From NCBI GenBank assembly GCA_002503395.1, contig DARQ01000053.1, positions 260 to 28,334 on the forward strand: a DNA stretch of 28,075 nucleotides. The letters run 5' to 3'. This document shows, one piece after another, positions 1-8,007 of the stretch. The notes under the pieces are model-generated. The model was not told the DNA's origin, did not search any database, and saw only the letters and a list, made by a program, of their open reading frames with translations. The stretch is from Euryarchaeota archaeon UBA60 (GTDB lineage Archaea > Thermoplasmatota > Poseidoniia > Poseidoniales > Poseidoniaceae). The translations under genes were made by a program, and so were the position numbers. The first letter of the stretch is position 1; every line of letters begins with the position of its first letter.

Positions 1-1
1 C

Positions 2-3000
2 TCCTCGTTGAGTCTGCTCAATGAGGCGGTCGGCGTTGGCGAGCCCAGCGTTTCCTGGCACTCCTACGATGCTGGGCTCGATGCTTCGGGTAGGTGGTCG
101 CCGCTCGGTGGCCGCTCCGGAATCACCTTCACCGACATCGCCGAACAAGAGGCACTGAGCGGTGAGAATATCATCGTCATCAACCGCGCCTTGGCAGATG
201 ACCTTCAGGTTCTGGAAGGGGAAGAATTGCGATTATCCTGGTTGGTTGCAAATCCCGATGGCACGACCGTGACCCGCACCGAGCGTCTCGATGTTTGGCG
301 CATCGTCGAAATGGCTGGCGCGGCGGCGCCAGCCGGAATCAATGGCGGCTGTGTTTTCACCACCCTTGAGACGGCGCAGGAATTCCAAGAGAAGGGCGGG
401 CAGGTCAACATCGTGGTAATCTCGGCTAAAGGCGGGGTTGAGGATAGCCTTGAGGCCGAGTCATCGCTGTTCCCATTCATTGAACCGATTCTCGACCAGA
501 CTCTGGTCGGCGATGACGCCGGTTATATCGTGCAAACGGATAGCGACTCTTCTTCCATCAGCATAGCCCGAAGCAAAGGTCCGGCCCGCCTTTCGGCCGA
601 AGAGGTTGGCCATCTGCGTAATTTCAGCGCCACAATCGATAATTCAAGCATCATCGAATTGCTTCAAGCCCCAGTCCTGATGGTAAAAATTGGGCCACAG
701 AACGTCTCCGGTCTGCAGTCCAATGAGATTCGCGATATCTACTATGATGAAGATGGGATGTGGTACCTCAGCACCTCCGGCATCACCTACGAATCACGCG
801 CTTTCGGATCGATGTCCTCGTGGACGGCAACCGCCGATGGGCTGGCCAGCCGAATGGTCTCGACCGGTGACGGGGGGATGTTGGTAGCCCATGACCGGGG
901 GGTTTACCGCGCCCATCCGGACTCCGACATCTCATCCTATGACCATAACATAACCTTGGATAATGACGCCATCATTCTCGACGTCGCGCTCAATTCGGAA
1001 TTCGCGTGGGCTCTCGAGCGAGGACAGGATGATGGCTGGACAATCTGGCGTGGCAACGCGACTGATGAAGAGCCTTGGCTCGCACTCGACCTGAGCCTGG
1101 CCGGTGCTCCGGCAGAAATTATCGACGGGGCACTGATACACGATGGCAGTGGTTTGGTCGTCCATCTGGAAGCTATGCTCTCGCACAAGATATGGTATAT
1201 TCCCGACGATGGCGGCCCGGTTGAGGAATATCCGGCGCAAGATGTCGAACCGATTCTCCTGATTGGGCAGGCGTGGCTGAATCACGGTGATGAACTCACC
1301 CGATTACGCACCGGAGTCAGCGCCCATTCGCTCGGATTACCCCTCGGGGAAACATTGACCACCGGTGGGCAGGGGGTTCTCCTCCGACCTGTCAACGCTG
1401 ATGGCAGCGCCACTGACCACTTGGAAGCGTGGCGCTGGAACGGCACCGGATTCGCCAACACGTCCATCGCGGTGCCGCAATCCTGCGATGGTCACGCGAT
1501 GCAACTAGTCGCCGACAATTTCTCCTGCAGTGCTCATAGCGGCGTCCTGTTCGACTTCGATGGGCAGCCCAGCGGACGTCTACCACTGCTGATGATGGTC
1601 GAGGGGACTGGAAGTCTACCCCTCCTTTTACTGGCGATTCAAGCCGACGACCTGTCCTTTCTACCGCAGATTGCTCCCGGAGAAGTGATGCTTTCGGCTT
1701 GGGCCGCAGATGGCTTACGCCTCGCCGGGCCGACCAATCTCACCATGGTCGGTCTACTACAGGCGGTGAATGGCAATTTCGACGGTGAAACCCTGTATTA
1801 TTCCGGCACCGGTGCCACATTACCCCAACTTGCCGGACTGGAAGAACTGCAACAGGTTGCCCTCGGTTTGGTCAACATCAGCGATGCCGCTGAATTGGCG
1901 GTGATGGATATCGACGAACGTAGCCTCATCATGCTCGCTGGAGGAAATCTCAGCGACCCTCAGAAAATGGCCGAAATAGAGGCTGAATTGAACGTCTGGG
2001 TCGACCATATCAGTAATACCACCACGACTCAATTGCACATTAATCGAATCAAGCACGATGGCTTGCAGAGCGCCCAAGAGGCGAGCGACGGACTGGCGAG
2101 TACCTTCATCATCTTCGGTTCATTCACCATCATCGCCGGGATGCTGTTGGTCATCAACATCTTCGTGATGCTGGCCGAAGAGAGAAAGTCGGAGATGGGC
2201 ATGGCTCGGGCCTTGGGTCTGCAGCGCCCAGACCTGCGCTCACTGTTCATCATGGAAGGCTCACTAGTCGCCTCATTCGCCTCTCTTATCGGCGCCTTCC
2301 TCGGTCTTGGCGTGGCTTGGCTGGTCGCCCTTGCATTTTCCAGTGTCTTCTCCTCGGTTGACAGCACCTTCACCTATGCTTGGACTTGGTCTAGCGTACT
2401 GGCAGGATTCTCTTTCGGATTCCTGGTCACCTGGGTGACTCTGTGGGCAACGGCTTTGCGCAACAGTCGGATGAATGTAGTAGCGGCGATGCGCGACCTA
2501 CCGCGCAGTTCGCAATCAGGCCCCTCGTGGTGGGTACTGATGATGATTATCGGGATGTTTGCCCTTTCCGGTCTATCAATTCTCACCTACTTCACCGTCG
2601 ACAAGGATGGTGAGTGGGCGCATTCGTTGTGGATCTTGTGGGGATATTTTGCGGTCTTATCCATAGGTCCCTCGCTTGGCTATGTCCTGCCGCACATACT
2701 CCGGAATCACCCCAAGTCGGTTGGCTGGCGCCGCCACAGTGCCCGCAATGCCCTGTCCATCACCGGTCTAGGCATCCTCATTTGGACCGTATTACCGAGT
2801 TGGCTCGACCCGGTGCGCGATGGGCTTGAAACCTCGGAATACTCGTTCATTATCTCGGGTCTTTTCGGCGTTGCTGCTGGAGTTATGATACTGACCAGCA
2901 TCGCCCCGATGGCGGTGCGAGCGCTCGGGCGCTCAGCCTTCCTGACCAAGCGTTTCGGCCCGGTGATTCCCACCTCACTCGCCTACCCATTGGCCACTCC

Positions 3001-4201
3001 ATTTCGTACCGCACTGACTTTGGGAATGTTCAGTATCACGGTTTTCTCGGTCGTGGTGCTGGCAGGATACTCAGCGCAATTCGGCACCTTTTCCTCGGGC
3101 TATGTCGACCAGGCACAAGGCGAGTTCGAAATCGTCGGCATGGGAAAATATACCCGACCGCTGGAATTATCCGACAATTCCAGCGAGTGGTCATGGGGCG
3201 AGGTAGATGAAACACAATTCGATGCTCTCGGCAAAATGAGTCTTGGCTATATCCGTATTGAAACAGCGGATATGGACGAAGATGAAGCGCCGTATTTCTA
3301 CTATTTACGCGGGGTCGACCAAGGTTTCGTCGACCATGGCGGACTGCCATTATATCTGTGGGATGAGCGGCTCGCCAATTCCTCGTCTGATATGTGGCAG
3401 GCGGTAATTGAAAATCCTAATATCGTACTGGTCGATGCCTCTTTTGGACTCGATGCTGTGGGTACTGACGGAGAGCCACTATATCCAATCCAACTTTCAA
3501 TTGGAGATTCTATTACTCTAATTGATACCTCTAACCCCTCAAATACCCGAAATGTCACTGTGGTAGGGTTCCTTGAGCAGGGATCGATGTGGAGCACGGC
3601 GGGAATATTCACCGGCCAAGATTTGGCGGCTGACCAATTTCACGCTGAATTGACGAGAGTGTATTTCTCGGTTGGCGAAGATGTGACCTTGGAGCACAGG
3701 TTGGAATTGGCTTCGGCTCTGGAAGTGGCCTTCCTTGAACAGGGCCTGCAGGTCGAGGTAATCGAACATCAGGTACAGGAATTCCAGCGTATCGTATTTT
3801 CGATTCTCGACATCTTCCAGGCCTATCTCGGATTGGGCCTGGCGGTCGGCATCGCCGGATTGGGCGTAGTGACCGTTCGTTCGGTCAGCGAAAGGAGTCA
3901 TCAAACCGGGATATTACGTGCTTTGGGCTTTCAAAGGGGGATGATTATCGGTGGCTATATCCTTGAATTGACTTGGGTGAGTCTGATGGGTATCATCAAT
4001 GGCGTCATCGTCGGTATTGGGTTTCATTGGTACCTTTACACAAAATTCTGGCGTGAGCGAGGTGAGGAGTTCTCAATGCCGTGGGTCAGTATCTCACTAA
4101 TTGTTGCCGGCGCCTATATTCTGGTATTACTGGCGACCGCCATCCCGGTGCGCAGGGCAGCTTCAATCCAGCCGGCAGAGGCTCTGCGAGACATTTCATG
4201 A
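2..4201 (+). CDS. ABC transporter permease, MacB/FtsX type, with propeller-like insert (5' end missing)
   Basis: The frame is open from base 2, so the true start and any first membrane helix lie upstream; the TTG at 8 is only an in-frame codon. The visible N-terminal part (to about 530) has the character of a MacB-type extracytoplasmic core. Bases about 710-1600 contain repeated short beta-strand units with W/Y-rich ends, suggesting a beta-propeller insert. FtsX-like membrane segments follow: about 2098-2180, 2260-2345 and 2385-2460, then five more up to about 3080, an extracytoplasmic stretch about 3085-3790, and three final helices about 3800-4185. Both FtsX blocks carry the typical cytoplasmic motif: AEERKSEMGMARALGLQ near 2170 and SERSHQTGILRALGFQR near 3885. 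The protein ends in the family-like RRAASIQPAEALRDIS. Such permeases usually pair with a LolD/MacB ATPase for lipoprotein or envelope work; no such ATPase is visible here. Family assignment is strong, substrate unknown. Confidence 0.88.
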   Translation, partial: SSLSLLNEAVGVGEPSVSWHSYDAGLDASGRWSPLGGRSGITFTDIAEQEALSGENIIVINRALADDLQVLEGEELRLSWLVANPDGTTVTRTERLDVWRIVEMAGAAAPAGINGGCVFTTLETAQEFQEKGGQVNIVVISAKGGVEDSLEAESSLFPFIEPILDQTLVGDDAGYIVQTDSDSSSISIARSKGPARLSAEEVGHLRNFSATIDNSSIIELLQAPVLMVKIGPQNVSGLQSNEIRDIYYDEDGMWYLSTSGITYESRAFGSMSSWTATADGLASRMVSTGDGGMLVAHDRGVYRAHPDSDISSYDHNITLDNDAIILDVALNSEFAWALERGQDDGWTIWRGNATDEEPWLALDLSLAGAPAEIIDGALIHDGSGLVVHLEAMLSHKIWYIPDDGGPVEEYPAQDVEPILLIGQAWLNHGDELTRLRTGVSAHSLGLPLGETLTTGGQGVLLRPVNADGSATDHLEAWRWNGTGFANTSIAVPQSCDGHAMQLVADNFSCSAHSGVLFDFDGQPSGRLPLLMMVEGTGSLPLLLLAIQADDLSFLPQIAPGEVMLSAWAADGLRLAGPTNLTMVGLLQAVNGNFDGETLYYSGTGATLPQLAGLEELQQVALGLVNISDAAELAVMDIDERSLIMLAGGNLSDPQKMAEIEAELNVWVDHISNTTTTQLHINRIKHDGLQSAQEASDGLASTFIIFGSFTIIAGMLLVINIFVMLAEERKSEMGMARALGLQRPDLRSLFIMEGSLVASFASLIGAFLGLGVAWLVALAFSSVFSSVDSTFTYAWTWSSVLAGFSFGFLVTWVTLWATALRNSRMNVVAAMRDLPRSSQSGPSWWVLMMIIGMFALSGLSILTYFTVDKDGEWAHSLWILWGYFAVLSIGPSLGYVLPHILRNHPKSVGWRRHSARNALSITGLGILIWTVLPSWLDPVRDGLETSEYSFIISGLFGVAAGVMILTSIAPMAVRALGRSAFLTKRFGPVIPTSLAYPLATPFRTALTLGMFSITVFSVVVLAGYSAQFGTFSSGYVDQAQGEFEIVGMGKYTRPLELSDNSSEWSWGEVDETQFDALGKMSLGYIRIETADMDEDEAPYFYYLRGVDQGFVDHGGLPLYLWDERLANSSSDMWQAVIENPNIVLVDASFGLDAVGTDGEPLYPIQLSIGDSITLIDTSNPSNTRNVTVVGFLEQGSMWSTAGIFTGQDLAADQFHAELTRVYFSVGEDVTLEHRLELASALEVAFLEQGLQVEVIEHQVQEFQRIVFSILDIFQAYLGLGLAVGIAGLGVVTVRSVSERSHQTGILRALGFQRGMIIGGYILELTWVSLMGIINGVIVGIGFHWYLYTKFWRERGEEFSMPWVSISLIVAGAYILVLLATAIPVRRAASIQPAEALRDIS

Positions 4202-4229
4202 TGAAAAATAGATAATAATCGCCACATTT

Positions 4230-4256
4230 CCCCATATCAGTGGGGGGGTCACTCCC
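4230..4256 (+). terminator. Possible 3' hairpin after the permease gene
   Basis: CCCCA (4230-4234) pairs with TGGGG (4241-4245) around a six-base loop. An alternative GGG/CCC pairing uses the run of Gs at 4242-4248 and CCC at 4254-4256. It lies 29 bases after the stop and before the next promoter. The stem is short and no U-tract follows directly, although T-rich sequence occurs at 4278-4285. This is a weak call. Confidence 0.3.
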
Positions 4257-4300
4257 TATATTGTTACATTCAAACTGCTTTTCTTACAAAAGCCCGCCTA

Positions 4301-4312
4301 TACTATAAATAC
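4301..4312 (+). promoter_or_regulatory. Archaeal TATA box for the 4363 surface-protein gene
   Basis: TACTATAAATAC is a good match to the archaeal TATA consensus. Transcription would start roughly 25 bases downstream, near 4330-4336. That places the ATG at 4327 at or before the transcript start and supports the ATG at 4363 as the translation start. A small CTTTT/AAAAG inverted repeat (4278-4292) lies just upstream. Confidence 0.65.
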
Positions 4313-4362
4313 GCAACTTTACCTCAATGGCCTTACCGACCGTTTACGGGGGACTGTTAATT

Positions 4363-7300
4363 ATGCGTAAGACTGTGACTATTATGATGACCTTTTTGAT
4401 GCTGGCAAGTGTATTGATCAATATCGGAGGGTCCGAATTAGAGCAAGTAGAGATAGATGAAAGCAGTGGCCGAGCCGCAGAGGCAAATTTGACCACTGTG
4501 CTTTCGCCACGAGCGACTGTGACTGAGTTTGATGGCACCAAGAGAGGTGCCATCCTTGCCGGTGAAGGCACTCAGTTTGACATCGTCGTTCTGAATGAAG
4601 GCGATGCCAACATCACCGAGATGAACATCATTGTAACGGTGTATCTGACCGGTGGTAACATCGCCCAGGATATCAGTGGAAACGACCTGCAATGGACCGA
4701 TTCCGTAATCTGCGATTGGGCAGCATCATGTGACTTTGCATCCCTCGAGGCAAATTCCTATCTGGGTGGAGGGGCATATACTGTCAAGACCCTTAACCCC
4801 GCGACACAGTTGAGGGAACCAGTTGAATGGGTTCCGATTGTCGGTAATTACGAGCTAGTCTTCTCCTTGGAGATTACCGAGTCCAGCCAGGATTCCATCA
4901 GTTCCAACAACGAGTTGTTGGTACCTGTATCTGTCGTAGACTGGTTCGACATCGAGGTCGACCTGCGATGGGACGATGATCAATCAGTAGATGGAACCGA
5001 GGCCGCTTCAGGTCCCGCTGACAAGCCTTTCACCTTGACCATTTCATTGAACGGCTCGTCGAACTGGGATGCTCGAAACATCTCCATCGCTTTGTCGGCT
5101 TCCGGAAATGGCTTGGATTCTGCAACCGGCAGCGATGGTGCTGACCTGACCGCAGGTCACAGCATCATGGCTGGGACCCTTAACAGTTCAACACTCATTT
5201 GGCAGGACATGTCCGACGACGCAGATGCTTCGTCACCGGATTTCCAGATAAATGGATCACGCTATGAACTGAACTGGGGTGAAACCTTCACCTACTCCGG
5301 TGTGGCCGACCCGGATTCATCGATTCCCTCAGGAACCTACAAGGTCACCGCAGTTCTAGAGAGCTTCTTGGTATTCGCGCAGAAACCCGATTGTGCCAGA
5401 ATGGAGAATGTCACCATCGACGATATGGGGACAAACGACACTTCAGACGACATTATCGAGACCATAGAGGTCATCCACATGTGTGATGAGGGTGTTAATG
5501 TAGCCGATGATGTTAACGCTAACAGCGAAGATGAGATAATGGGTGGAGTAACCAACTTCCACGATATCTCGGTTGTTGACCTAACCGTTCTCCAGGGCTA
5601 TGATGAGGGTGGAAACAACCCGGCTTACTTCTTCAAGGATGGCGATACAGTCAGCGTCGGATATTCGCGTATCATGGTCGAGGTCACTCACCGTGGTAGC
5701 GATACCAGTGAACACTACGATTGGCAGGTCGACATCTCGATTGCCGATTATATGGGTGTAGAAGTAGCCACCTACACCGGTGACAGTTGTGTCAACGGCA
5801 TGCCTGGTGGAATGACATACTCCCACATAAAACTCGGCACCGACCCCGGAATGACTGCCGACCTGTCGGGATTCGCCTGTCCGGTGCACGAATTCGGTAA
5901 TGGTGAGTTCACCGTGACCGCGACCGTCTCAATGGTCTCAGGTAACACCACTGACATGGCTTCCTCGAATGACGACGTCACCGCCGATTTCGTCGCCTTC
6001 AATAACGTCCCGGTAGTATCCATGGCTTTGGAGACAACCGGCGATATCATGACCGGTGACATCGTTACCTTCACCCTATCATCCTACGATGCTGACTGCC
6101 CTGGTGGCGAGTGCATTTCCTTCAACTGGAGCCGCATGACGTCACTTGGAACCGTCGATGAAATGGCGATGTGTGATACAGATGATGCAGTACCCGGCTC
6201 AGGTTGGGCCTGCGATTCCATGGCAGGAGCTGATTGGACTGGCTCAAACGCAGTCTGGGTCATTGCCTCTGATGATTTAGGTGGCGAGAGTTTACCCTCT
6301 TACGCCTTCCCGCACGTGTGGAACGTGTTAGTAATCTCTGATTCGTCAGACGATGTCGATATGACTTACAGCATCACAACCGACATGTTGACAGAGTTGA
6401 CTTTCACCATCGATGACCTGCCTCAATTGACCTCGGTTTCTCTGCCAGGTCAGACCGACACCTTCTCCTCAACGGTAGCAGTGAATTACACTCCGACTGT
6501 GTCCTACATCCCCGAGAATGTCTTAGAGCAGTCATTCTCGATAGTGTTTGAAGGTGCTTCTAACGGTGCTTACACCCTTTGGTACCAGTCAGGAAGCAGT
6601 TGGGGACTACTGTCCGATGTGGTTGATTCATACGATTCCACCCATGTGATGATGAATGTATCCGACTTCGGTGGCGGTACCTTGGCTGCTGGAACACTTG
6701 CAGTATTCGAGGGTGCTGAAGCCGGCTCCCCGCCAACCGCGACCATCTCCAACTTCAATGCAGTTGCGGCAGGTAACGGTGATGTCGAGTTGACTTGGGA
6801 TATCACCGGCACGATGACGCCCATTGACAGTTTCAAGATCCTGATAGACGGCGTCGAGGCCGATTCCCTGGCAAGCGACTCAGCCCGAGTCTGGCGAGAA
6901 AAGGGATTGGCACACGGTGAGAGCCATAACTACGGAGTGAAGATCTGCAATGCCTACGGCTGCAACCCGACCGAGGGTAGCAAGTCTGGTGTCGCCGCCG
7001 ACAACGAGGTCAACCCCGCATCCGGTGCTGGTGGGGTTTCCTTCACTGAGAACACCACTCACATTTTGGTCGCATGGACATCCAATGATACCACTGATGT
7101 CAACCAGTGGGAGGTATGCTGGGACACTGCTACCTTCGACGCCAATGCTGTCGGACTTGGACAGGTCTCCTGTGAGTTGACCGGCAGTACTGACGCTTCT
7201 CACGCAATTGCCAAGAAGACCCCCGCTGGGACGCACAACATGTACGTCTCGGTCGGTGGTGTGGATAATCTAGGCAATAACGAGGTAAGTGACCAGATGG

Positions 7301-7494
7301 GTAATACTCAGTATGTCAATGAACAGGACCTTGACATTGATAGTGGCGCAGAGGTCGGCTCTGGTGGCGACGAAAACTTGCCAAGTTGGGCATGGCCTGC
7401 CATCATCGGTGTCGTGGTCATCGCCTTTGTTGCCGGAGCGTTCATCCTCTCCCGTGGCGGCGATGGTGACGACAACAAGGATTGGGACTACTGA
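4363..7494 (+). CDS. Secreted, C-terminally membrane-anchored surface protein with CARDB/PKD/Fn3-like domains
   Basis: I chose the ATG at 4363 because it opens directly with a signal peptide (MRKTVTIMMTFLMLASVLI), GGGGGA lies about nine bases upstream, and the TATA box at 4301-4312 would start the RNA after the in-frame ATG at 4327. The 1043-residue product is acidic and poor in Lys. After the signal peptide come CARDB-like beta-sandwich segments (for example FDIVVLNEGDANITEM near 4578, and SSNNELLVPVSVVDWF near 4900). A PKD/cadherin-like stretch follows near 6000-6330, and an Fn3-like unit near 6735-6990. Paired cysteines recur, as expected outside the cell. The C-terminus is a Pro/Trp-led membrane helix (residues about 1010-1030) with a short tail ending DNKDWDY, so most of the protein faces outward. 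It is probably a surface or adhesion protein; ligand unknown. It is transcribed alone between two non-coding regions. Confidence 0.85.
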   Translation: MRKTVTIMMTFLMLASVLINIGGSELEQVEIDESSGRAAEANLTTVLSPRATVTEFDGTKRGAILAGEGTQFDIVVLNEGDANITEMNIIVTVYLTGGNIAQDISGNDLQWTDSVICDWAASCDFASLEANSYLGGGAYTVKTLNPATQLREPVEWVPIVGNYELVFSLEITESSQDSISSNNELLVPVSVVDWFDIEVDLRWDDDQSVDGTEAASGPADKPFTLTISLNGSSNWDARNISIALSASGNGLDSATGSDGADLTAGHSIMAGTLNSSTLIWQDMSDDADASSPDFQINGSRYELNWGETFTYSGVADPDSSIPSGTYKVTAVLESFLVFAQKPDCARMENVTIDDMGTNDTSDDIIETIEVIHMCDEGVNVADDVNANSEDEIMGGVTNFHDISVVDLTVLQGYDEGGNNPAYFFKDGDTVSVGYSRIMVEVTHRGSDTSEHYDWQVDISIADYMGVEVATYTGDSCVNGMPGGMTYSHIKLGTDPGMTADLSGFACPVHEFGNGEFTVTATVSMVSGNTTDMASSNDDVTADFVAFNNVPVVSMALETTGDIMTGDIVTFTLSSYDADCPGGECISFNWSRMTSLGTVDEMAMCDTDDAVPGSGWACDSMAGADWTGSNAVWVIASDDLGGESLPSYAFPHVWNVLVISDSSDDVDMTYSITTDMLTELTFTIDDLPQLTSVSLPGQTDTFSSTVAVNYTPTVSYIPENVLEQSFSIVFEGASNGAYTLWYQSGSSWGLLSDVVDSYDSTHVMMNVSDFGGGTLAAGTLAVFEGAEAGSPPTATISNFNAVAAGNGDVELTWDITGTMTPIDSFKILIDGVEADSLASDSARVWREKGLAHGESHNYGVKICNAYGCNPTEGSKSGVAADNEVNPASGAGGVSFTENTTHILVAWTSNDTTDVNQWEVCWDTATFDANAVGLGQVSCELTGSTDASHAIAKKTPAGTHNMYVSVGGVDNLGNNEVSDQMGNTQYVNEQDLDIDSGAEVGSGGDENLPSWAWPAIIGVVVIAFVAGAFILSRGGDGDDNKDWDY

Positions 7495-7511
7495 TCTCGG
7501 TTAGTACACCG

Positions 7512-7536
7512 GACAATACGTAGCAATACGTATGTC
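7512..7536 (+). terminator. GNRA-capped hairpin after the 4363 gene
   Basis: GACA-a-TACGTA (7512-7522) pairs fully with TACGTATGTC (7527-7536) apart from one bulged A, closing a GCAA tetraloop (7523-7526). It begins 17 bases after the stop codon at 7492-7494. Position and stability suggest a 3'-end structure, either transcript stabilising or terminating. No U-tract follows. Confidence 0.5.
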
Positions 7537-7550
7537 GCCCGTCGCGAACG

Positions 7551-7634
7551 CCTTTCGAAGCATCGTCTGGTCGAGAGCCTTTGCAAAGCATCGTCAGGCC
7601 TAGCGACCTTTGCGAAGCATTAGTTGGTAGCATT
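7551..7634 (+). repeat. Three imperfect 27-29-bp tandem repeats, each with a small palindrome
   Basis: Units start at 7551, 7578 and 7607. Each opens with CCTTT-(C/GC)-(G/A)AAGC, continues CATCGTCTGG, CATCGTCAGG or CATTAGTTGG, and ends near the next unit. The cores CTTTCGAAG, CTTTGCAAAG and CTTTGCGAAG are each self-complementary or nearly so, giving three small hairpins in a row. Spacings are 27 and 29 bases. They lie in the 3' non-coding region of the upstream gene; function unknown. They are too few and too diverged for a CRISPR array. Confidence 0.6.
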
Positions 7635-7808
7635 TGCTTGAGCTTGAGATCGAGTCGGGATAGGTGAAATTCGAATTTGTTTGTCCAGTCCATCCTCTGA
7701 GCGAAGGCCGTACCTTGATTTGTTTCTTAGTGGTCTTTGCTAGTGGCCTACCCAGGTGCGGTGGTAATAAAAACACACTTGCGGAGTAAGCGTATTATTG
7801 CCGGTGCT

Positions 7809-7820
7809 AGATAAATATAC
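7809..7820 (+). promoter_or_regulatory. Upstream TATA-like box, possible second promoter of the giant gene
   Basis: AGATAAATATAC resembles the box at 4301-4312, and both continue into CGCAA. A start about 25 bases on, near 7838, would give a leader of about 170 nt for the gene at 8008. It could also drive a small RNA. Confidence 0.35.
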
Positions 7821-7826
7821 GCAAAT

Positions 7827-7842
7827 CCGGAAATATTACCGG
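7827..7842. promoter_or_regulatory. Operator-like near-palindrome
   Basis: CCGGAAATATTACCGG is symmetric except for one A/A pair at positions 5 and 12. It begins about seven bases after the TATA-like box at 7809-7820 and overlaps the expected start of that transcript, where a bound repressor would block transcription. No regulator is known; this is inference from symmetry and place. Confidence 0.3.
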
Positions 7843-7950
7843 GGGAAAAATTATCATTAGCGGCGCCCCTTAACCCTCTCGATGGGTGCCAAAAACGGCC
7901 CACTGGAAACCGATGTTAACTTAGTTATCAAAGGGTATGTCCCTCAATCA

Positions 7951-7959
7951 TTATAAGTA
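7951..7959 (+). promoter_or_regulatory. Main TATA box for the giant surface-protein gene
   Basis: TTATAAGTA lies 49 bases before the ATG at 8008. A start about 25 bases downstream (near 7978-7984) falls after the in-frame GTG at 7969 and so argues against that GTG. An AGGG-TATGT-CCCT dyad at 7932-7944 sits just upstream of the box and may be a regulator site. Confidence 0.55.
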
Positions 7960-7995
7960 AAACAAGTCGTGGGGGAGAGCACATACAGTCCGTAT

Positions 7996-8000
7996 GAGGT
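7996..8000 (+). promoter_or_regulatory. Shine-Dalgarno site that decides the giant gene's start
   Basis: GAGGT is seven bases before the ATG at 8008. Together with the TATA position, this supports 8008 over the GTG at 7969, which would add 13 polar residues before the signal peptide. Confidence 0.5.
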
Positions 8001-8007
8001 TGATGAC

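Larger units (their letters stand above)
7495..8007. other. 513-bp intergenic region between the two surface-protein genes
   Basis: No convincing coding sequence on either strand. In order it holds a GNRA hairpin (7512-7536), three tandem repeats (7551-7634), a stem-loop with an eight-pair outer stem (7763-7770 with 7795-7802) and inner CTT/AAG pairing, and an upstream TATA-like box (7809-7820). These are followed by a near-palindrome (7827-7842), an AGGG/CCCT dyad (7932-7944), the main TATA box (7951-7959) and the leader of the giant gene. The density of paired elements suggests 3'-end processing on the left and transcription control on the right. Confidence 0.6.

Noticed and set aside
3400..3560. 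Locally AT-richer stretch in the permease gene as a sign of transfer
   Set aside because: The shift is short, the frame is intact, and it lies in an ordinary extracytoplasmic loop.
4327..4362. ATG at 4327 as start of the surface-protein gene
   Set aside because: It lies at or before the predicted transcript start from the TATA box at 4301-4312 and would put a non-signal stretch before the clear signal peptide at 4363.
7551..7634. CRISPR array
   Set aside because: Only three units, no spacers between them, diverged copies and no cas genes.
7969..8007. GTG at 7969 as start of the giant gene
   Set aside because: It is too close to the TATA box at 7951-7959 to be inside the transcript, and the ATG at 8008 has GAGGT seven bases upstream.
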